Below are positions 5,934-9,032 of a DNA stretch of 9,032 bases, piece after piece. Position 1 is the first letter of the stretch. Each line of letters begins with the position of its first letter. The notes below the pieces were generated by a model. It saw only the letters and a list, made by a program, of their open reading frames with translations, had not been told where the DNA came from and did no database searches. The position numbers were made by a program, and so were the translations under genes. This DNA comes from CAYINJ01 sp964364745 (GTDB taxonomy: Bacteria > Patescibacteriota > Patescibacteriia > JACRDY01): the NCBI GenBank assembly GCA_964364745.1, contig CAYINJ010000027.1:1-9032 (forward strand), read 5' to 3'.

Positions 5934-6003
5934 ACCCCACGGGGAATCGAACCCCGATTACCAGGATGAAAACCTGGCGTCCTAACCGTTAGACGATGGG
6001 GCC
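5932..6003 (-). tRNA. tRNA-Glu (anticodon UUC)
   Basis: A complete 72-nt cloverleaf on the minus strand: acceptor GGCCCCA (6003-5997) with TGGGGTC (one G-T), D-arm containing GTCTAACGGTTAGGAC, anticodon stem CCAGG/CCTGG with loop TTTTCAT (anticodon TTC), T-arm CGGGGTTCGATTCCCCG and discriminator A (5932). CCA is not encoded, so it must be added by an enzyme. It reads GAA and GAG. It is the intact member of a locus with a decayed copy upstream and a fragment downstream, and is driven by the promoter at 6186-6214. Confidence 0.95.
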
Positions 6004-6038
6004 AGAGGTTAATGCACCTAACTTTGATTACTAGGATG

Positions 6039-6068
6039 TCCGGCGGAGCCGGGTCCGGCTTCGCCGGA
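6039..6068. repeat. GC-rich palindrome 1 in the tRNA-Glu pseudogene
   Basis: 30 nt: TCCGGCGGAGCCGG, GT, CCGGCTTCGCCGGA; a 14-bp stem with one G-T wobble and a 2-nt loop. It splits the anticodon. It shares CCGGCGGAGCCGG with palindrome 2 in reverse complement. Confidence 0.85.
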
Positions 6069-6083
6069 AAAACCTGGCATCCT

Positions 6084-6102
6084 TGGCCGGCTCCGCCGGC
6101 CT
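6084..6102. repeat. GC-rich palindrome 2 in the tRNA-Glu pseudogene
   Basis: 19 nt inserted relative to the intact tRNA: GGCCGG (6085-6090) and CCGGCC (6096-6101) with loop CTCCG. CCT before the insertion (6081-6083) is repeated at its end (6100-6102), like a 3-bp target duplication. Confidence 0.8.
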
Positions 6103-6110
6103 AACCGTTA

Positions 6111-6150
6111 CCTGCCTGCCGGTTTACCTGCCGGAGGCATGGCAGGCAGG
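6111..6150. repeat. GC-rich palindrome 3 in the tRNA-Glu pseudogene
   Basis: 40 nt with perfect 10-bp ends CCTGCCTGCC (6111-6120) and GGCAGGCAGG (6141-6150). The inner part holds a second small hairpin TGCC-GGA-GGCA. It interrupts the 5' strand of the D-stem. Confidence 0.85.
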
Positions 6151-6185
6151 GACGATGGGGCCACGGGAGAACAACTAACGGCGCT

Positions 6186-6214
6186 ATAATACTATGACAG
6201 CATTGCCTTGTCAA
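6186..6214 (-). promoter_or_regulatory. Consensus sigma70 promoter for the tRNA-Glu locus
   Basis: On the minus strand TTGACA (6214-6209), 17 nt, TATTAT (6191-6186): a perfect -35 and near-perfect -10. Transcription should begin near 6179, some 17 nt before the interrupted tRNA copy, and run through the intact tRNA to the terminator at 5891-5933. Confidence 0.8.
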
Positions 6215-6232
6215 TGGATTCACTGCTATAAT
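6203..6232 (+). promoter_or_regulatory. Promoter of the hsp20-vanW operon
   Basis: TTGCCT (6203-6208), 18 nt, TATAAT (6227-6232), with TG at 6224-6225 making an extended -10. RNA should begin near 6239, leaving only about 8 nt before the ATG at 6247. Its -35 abuts the -35 of the leftward tRNA promoter. No CIRCE-type inverted repeat is visible. Confidence 0.7.
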
Positions 6233-6246
6233 AGCGGTAGATTTCT

Positions 6247-6675
6247 ATGGATGTCAAAGAGTTTTTTATCACCCCCCAAGGGTTTACCGATGCCGACCTC
6301 AAACGCCTGGAGGAGCGTCGGGTTCACGAAGCGGCCGCCACTGACGTGGAGGGTCAGTTAGCGGTTGATGTTTTTCAAACCAAGGAGTCAATCGTCGTCC
6401 GCACGGCCGTGGCCGGAGTCAAACCCGAACATCTCCATATTTCGGTGCACAATGACGTCTTAACCATCCGGGGCGAACGAGCGGCTGACACCGCCGTCAA
6501 CGAAGAGGACTATTACTATCGAGAGTGTTACTGGGGCGCGTTTTCACGGTCAGTGGTATTGCCGGTCGAAGTTCAACAAAATAAAATTGACGCCGTGTTT
6601 AAAAACGGTATTTTGACGGTGACCTTGCCGAAAGCCAAACCCGAAAAGTCAGTCCGAGTTAAAGTTGAAGATTAA
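6247..6675 (+). CDS. Small heat shock protein, Hsp20/alpha-crystallin family
   Basis: An ATP-independent holdase chaperone that forms oligomers and binds unfolding proteins in the cytoplasm (family knowledge). The 142 residues have the usual plan: an N-terminal arm with a short charged helix (about 14-30), the alpha-crystallin beta-sandwich (about 36-130) with VAGVKPEHLHISV (55-67) and LTIRGER (72-78), the diagnostic AVFKNGILTVTLPK (116-129), and a tail with the V-R-V (136-138) version of the IxI/V motif used in oligomer contacts. The ATG at 6247 is placed by the strong promoter just upstream; the predicted leader is so short that only a weak GGTAG could serve as Shine-Dalgarno. The vanW gene follows after 26 bp with its own ribosome site and no promoter between, so the two are likely one transcript. 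Confidence 0.95.
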   Translation: MDVKEFFITPQGFTDADLKRLEERRVHEAAATDVEGQLAVDVFQTKESIVVRTAVAGVKPEHLHISVHNDVLTIRGERAADTAVNEEDYYYRECYWGAFSRSVVLPVEVQQNKIDAVFKNGILTVTLPKAKPEKSVRVKVED

Positions 6676-6701
6676 AGTATGATCGAGGGGAGAGGTAGAG
6701 T

Positions 6702-8654
6702 ATGACTGAACCACCATCGCCAATCAATGCGCTTGGCACCAGAATCAAACAGATCCCGCGCGGAGCACTCATCGCCGCGGGTATTTTTGGATTGATGGTG
6801 ATGATCATCATCGGCGGCGGTTGGTGGTATCAAGGGCAGTATCATGAGCGGATTTATCCCGGCGTGATGGTTGGTCAGATCGCGGTCGGCGGCCTGGCCA
6901 GGGCGCAAGCGCAAGAGATTCTTCAGCGGACGGTCGTGGAACTAGAACGACAACCGCTACGCTTTTTGGTCAACGGCCAAGAACTGTCCGTCCCCATCGC
7001 TCCGACTGATCCGGACGCTGGCGTGCCGTTAATTCGGTTTGAAGCGTCACCGTCAGCCGACCTGGCCTTTGAGATCGGCCATCACGGTGGTGGGATCACC
7101 CAGTGGGTCGATCGTTTGGCCGCCTTGATCGGTCAGCGCCAACTGGCCTGGGCGGTCCAGGTTGACCGACCGCGACTGCGGGCCGCGTTACGGGTCGCCA
7201 GCGCGCGATTACCCGGCCAAGAGTCGCCGGGGCAAGATGCCAGGGTGGTCTTGACCAAAACGGTGGCGGGCTACCAAGCGACCGTGACGCCGGGCAGTCG
7301 CGGAATTATTTTTAATTATGACGCGGTTATCGACGCTATTATTGCTCAAACGGCGATGGGCGCGTTTGATGTTCTGCCGTTGGTATTGATCGAACATGAC
7401 CCAACGGTCACGACCGCCATGGCTCAAGCGGTGGCCACCACCGCGCCGGCCGCCATGGCCCGGGGACCGTTGACGCTCCAGTTTGACGAGCAGTCCTGGG
7501 AATTAACAGTTGATGAATTAGCCGCTATGTTTGCCGCCGTGCCGACGGCTGACCTGACCGCCGCCGAGCCCGGCCTTGACCCTGAACTTTTTGACGCTTA
7601 CTTGACGGCCAAAGTAGCGCCGACCGTTGATCGTCCCTTACAAAATGCTAAGTTTACCATGAGCAATGGCCGCGTGACCGAATTTGTCGCCGCCCAGTCC
7701 GGCCGCACGATTAACCGTGTTCAGCTGGGGCAGTTAATTAGCGAACAGTTTTTTGTCGCTGGTCAATCAGCAGTTGATATCCCCGTGACGGAAGTCCAGC
7801 CAGTGGCATCCGAGTCGGACGTTAATGATTTAGGCATTGCCGAGCTCCTAGGGGTCGGTAAATCGAGCTTCGCTGGCAGTCCCAAAAATCGGCGACATAA
7901 TATCGCCACCGGCGCGGCGGCCTTAAATGGCTTAGTGATTAAGCCCGGCGAGGAATTTTCTTTATTGAAAGCTCTGGGCGAGATTGACGCCGCCAACGGC
8001 TATTTGCCGGAATTAGTCATCAAAGGTGATCGAACCATTCCCGAATACGGCGGCGGCTTGTGTCAAATCGGCACCACCATGTTTCGCGCCACGCTTGATT
8101 CGGGCTTGCCAGTGACGGTCCGCCAAAACCATTCGTATCGGGTCAGTTACTACGAACCGGCCGGCACCGACGCTACTATTTATAATCCGGCGCCGGACTA
8201 TCGCTTCCTCAATGACACCGGTGTAGCCATTTTGATCCAAACGAAAATTATCGGCGATGAGCTCCGCTTTGAATTCTGGGGCAAAAAAGACGGCCGGACG
8301 ATGTGGTATGAAGGCCAACAGGCCAGCGCCAATTTTTACGACATCAAGCCGAAGATTTATAATCAGGTCTCCCCGCCGCCCACCAAATTGATCGAGAGCG
8401 TGGATATTCCCGTCGGTACCAAAAAATGCACTGAACGAGCGCACGTCGGGGCGACCACGGACTTTACTTATCAGATTAAATACCCGGACGGTAAAACTTA
8501 TGAGAAGCAATTTACCAGCTATTATCGACCCTGGCAGGAAGTGTGCTTGATTGGCGTCGAAAAATTAACCGAAATCCCGCCGCCAGCTGATGACGCCACC
8601 CCAACTGACCCGGCCGCTATTCCCGTCACGCCACCAGCTGACCAGCCGATCTAG
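6702..8654 (+). CDS. Membrane-anchored VanW-family protein with peptidoglycan-binding-like repeats
   Basis: Cell-envelope protein of 650 residues, biochemical role unproven for the family (named for vanW of a vancomycin-resistance cluster; it does not by itself imply resistance). Order: short cytoplasmic N-terminus, one membrane helix (about 21-40), IYPGVMVGQIAVGGL (51-65), the hallmark opening of YoaR-like proteins, two PG_binding_4-like repeats (about 60-220 and 255-370), the VanW domain with EEFSLLKALG (417-426), YGGGLCQIGTTMF (449-461) and NHSYRVSYYEPAGTDATIY (about 474-492), then a beta-rich, perhaps G5-like segment with two cysteines, and a Pro/Ala-rich tail. After the helix the chain should be outside the membrane. 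Start ATG 6702 has a strong Shine-Dalgarno GAGGGGAGAGG ending 6 nt upstream. It sits second in an operon with hsp20, suggesting envelope-stress linkage (inference). GC-rich, like hsp20. Confidence 0.93.
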   Translation: MTEPPSPINALGTRIKQIPRGALIAAGIFGLMVMIIIGGGWWYQGQYHERIYPGVMVGQIAVGGLARAQAQEILQRTVVELERQPLRFLVNGQELSVPIAPTDPDAGVPLIRFEASPSADLAFEIGHHGGGITQWVDRLAALIGQRQLAWAVQVDRPRLRAALRVASARLPGQESPGQDARVVLTKTVAGYQATVTPGSRGIIFNYDAVIDAIIAQTAMGAFDVLPLVLIEHDPTVTTAMAQAVATTAPAAMARGPLTLQFDEQSWELTVDELAAMFAAVPTADLTAAEPGLDPELFDAYLTAKVAPTVDRPLQNAKFTMSNGRVTEFVAAQSGRTINRVQLGQLISEQFFVAGQSAVDIPVTEVQPVASESDVNDLGIAELLGVGKSSFAGSPKNRRHNIATGAAALNGLVIKPGEEFSLLKALGEIDAANGYLPELVIKGDRTIPEYGGGLCQIGTTMFRATLDSGLPVTVRQNHSYRVSYYEPAGTDATIYNPAPDYRFLNDTGVAILIQTKIIGDELRFEFWGKKDGRTMWYEGQQASANFYDIKPKIYNQVSPPPTKLIESVDIPVGTKKCTERAHVGATTDFTYQIKYPDGKTYEKQFTSYYRPWQEVCLIGVEKLTEIPPPADDATPTDPAAIPVTPPADQPI

Positions 8655-8664
8655 TTTTAGTAAA

Positions 8665-8832
8665 ATAAAAAATCCCCCAACAAACTGCGGTCAAGAAGTC
8701 TTTTTTGAGGAAAAACCGAGCCGGAGCCAAGTTATCCGCGAAAAAGACCCCATGCTTGTCGTGACCGCAGGTCACTAGGGGATTTTGGGTTTTTCAGGCA
8801 CATTGTATTGAACTTGTATTTTTTGAGGCAAT
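8665..8832 (-). ncRNA. Structured small RNA candidate, 6S-like rod
   Basis: The plus strand here has no gene, but the sequence folds into one long rod. Closing stem 8669-8677 with 8778-8786 (9 bp); a symmetric 7-by-7 internal loop; stem 8685-8693 with 8762-8770 (9 bp, GC-rich); an uneven bubble (4 nt against 13 nt, 8749-8761); a terminal stem 8698-8714 with 8732-8748 (imperfect, starting GTCTTTTT/AAAAAGAC); and an apical loop around 8715-8731. On the minus strand the rod ends in GGGGGATTTTTT, a terminator-like U-tract, and a TTGACA-17-TAAGAT promoter predicts a start near 8832, hence about 165-170 nt. Closing stem, bubble and terminal stem match the architecture of 6S RNA, the RNA polymerase regulator. 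The unpaired 5' leader of about 45 nt is atypical, so the 6S name is tentative. The rod may also help terminate vanW. Confidence 0.55.
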
Positions 8833-8842
8833 GCTCTATCTT
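8814..8842 (+). promoter_or_regulatory. Possible rightward promoter toward the tRNA-Leu locus
   Basis: TTGTAT (8814-8819), 17 nt, TATCTT (8837-8842). Moderate match. It would start near 8849, 160 nt before the intact tRNA-Leu, with the decayed copy in between. It overlaps the leftward promoter at 8838-8866. Confidence 0.35.
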
Positions 8843-8866
8843 AGCATAGGCGAGAAATCTTGTCAA
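8838..8866 (-). promoter_or_regulatory. Promoter of the structured RNA candidate
   Basis: On the minus strand TTGACA (8866-8861), 17 nt, TAAGAT (8843-8838). Perfect -35, good -10, ideal spacing. The start is predicted near 8832-8830 and the transcript faces the end of vanW. Confidence 0.65.
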
Positions 8867-8917
8867 TAGTTTAGAGAAAATAGCAATAAATCTTAAGTAA
8901 TCCGTTCATTATTTAAT

Positions 8918-9000
8918 GCTGGGGTGGCGAAATTATTGACCCCGCCGATGGCGGGGCAGGCGCACTAGCCCTAGGAGCTAGCGGGACAAGATGCCAGCTG
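8918..9000 (+). pseudogene. Decayed tRNA-Leu copy (anticodon TAG) with a palindromic insertion
   Basis: GCTGGGGTGGCGAAATTATT (8918-8937) parallels the start of the tRNA-Leu at 9009 (GCCGAGATGGCGAAATTGGT). After a GC-rich palindrome at 8940-8956 comes GGCGC, then an anticodon arm CTAGC-CCTAGGA-GCTAG (8965-8981) with TAG at 8972-8974 but C instead of the near-universal T at position 33. The variable arm, T-arm and acceptor 3' strand are not recognisable before 9008. It is not expected to be functional. Confidence 0.65.
8940..8956. repeat. GC-rich palindrome in the tRNA-Leu pseudogene
   Basis: CCCCGCC (8940-8946), loop GAT, GGCGGGG (8950-8956): a perfect 7-bp hairpin inserted in the D-arm region, of the same kind as those in the tRNA-Glu pseudogene. 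Confidence 0.75.
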
Positions 9001-9008
9001 ATGTGTGA

Positions 9009-9032
9009 GCCGAGATGGCGAAATTGGTAGAC
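9009..9032 (+). tRNA. tRNA-Leu, 5' part, cut by the window edge
   Basis: GCCGAGATGGCGAAATTGGT (9009-9028) then AGAC: acceptor 5' strand, T8, and the D-arm typical of class II leucine tRNAs. The anticodon lies outside the window, so the isoacceptor is unknown; the neighbouring decayed copy suggests TAG but does not prove it. Confidence 0.8.

Larger units (their letters stand above)
6026..6162 (-). pseudogene. tRNA-Glu pseudogene interrupted by three palindromic insertions
   Basis: Removing 6039-6068, 6084-6102 and 6111-6150 leaves a 48-nt string that matches the intact tRNA-Glu from its 5' end through the anticodon arm with about two substitutions. The T-arm and 3' acceptor half are missing or unrecognisable (6004-6025). 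One insertion lies between bases 35 and 36, in the anticodon itself, the others in the D-arm, so no functional tRNA can form unless all are spliced out. It is the first element behind a consensus promoter and lies 22 bp from the intact copy, so it is probably co-transcribed. Confidence 0.8.

Noticed and set aside
5744..5948. tRNA 3'-end direct repeats as attL/attR of an integrated element
   Set aside because: Only 188 bp separate the copies, with no integrase or other gene between; a broken tandem tRNA copy is simpler. No third copy was found at the left edge of the AT-rich block.
6039..6068. Insertion in the anticodon as a tRNA intron
   Set aside because: 30 nt with simple inverted symmetry cannot be a group I intron, bacteria lack archaeal-type tRNA splicing, and the same copy has two more inserts and no T-arm.
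6185..6190. TATAAT as a rightward -10 box for hsp20
   Set aside because: The closer TATAAT at 6227 has an extended -10 and a -35; the one at 6185 is better explained as the reverse of the tRNA promoter's -10.
8013..8510. Leftward 165-codon open frame
   Set aside because: Antisense to the conserved VanW domain; its openness follows from the codon bias of the real gene.
8706..8728. GAGGAAAAACCG as an RNase P RNA or SRP RNA signature
   Set aside because: It resembles the RNase P GAGGAAAGUCC motif only partly, the transcript is too short for RNase P, and no SRP domain IV (GGAA loop with AGCAGCC) is present.
1..9032. CRISPR array, riboswitch or complete insertion sequence
   Set aside because: No regularly spaced repeats, no recognisable riboswitch core and no transposase gene were seen on either strand.

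Overview
The window looks like a piece of a small bacterial genome, most likely from the Candidate Phyla Radiation (Patescibacteria, Parcubacteria-like). This is inference from the gene mix (a Pif1-type helicase with a C-terminal helix-turn-helix, a membrane-anchored VanW protein, a lone Hsp20), the short leaders and the hairpin-rich spacers; there is no rRNA or ribosomal protein to fix the taxon. Ordinary bacterial stop codons (TAA, TAG, TGA) end the genes.

Layout. 1-3116 is a leftward block: the start of a MerR/excisionase-type HTH regulator (117 to 1, running off the edge), a type II glutamine synthetase (1346-282) and a Pif1-like helicase (3116-1467), with hairpin terminators at 216-252 and 3195-3221. 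About 3222-5650 is clearly more AT-rich and carries two convergent genes: a Pol-beta-type nucleotidyltransferase (3428-4273, +) and a PIN nuclease with two zinc ribbons (5577-4502, -). The PIN reading frame is split exactly at an A AAA AAG slippery heptamer. Copies of one roughly 28-bp repeat (3251-3278, 5650-5677) flank this block, so it may be a laterally acquired, possibly defence- or toxin-like island.

5650-6180 is a hairpin-rich spacer holding an intact tRNA-Glu(UUC) on the minus strand. It also holds a decayed tRNA-Glu copy interrupted by three GC-rich palindromes and a third fragment of the same tRNA. A consensus promoter at 6186-6214 fires leftward through these, back to back with the promoter of a rightward hsp20-vanW operon (6247-8654). 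Beyond it, the minus strand of 8665-8832 has the features of a structured small RNA (6S-like rod, consensus promoter, U-tract end). The window closes with a decayed tRNA-Leu copy, also carrying a GC-rich palindrome, and the 5' end of an intact-looking tRNA-Leu.

Most notable points: (1) two tRNA loci each with a broken neighbour copy filled with palindromes; (2) a PIN-zinc-ribbon gene needing a -1 shift at a textbook slippery site; (3) an unannotated rod-shaped RNA candidate; (4) an AT-rich island bounded by a repeat.
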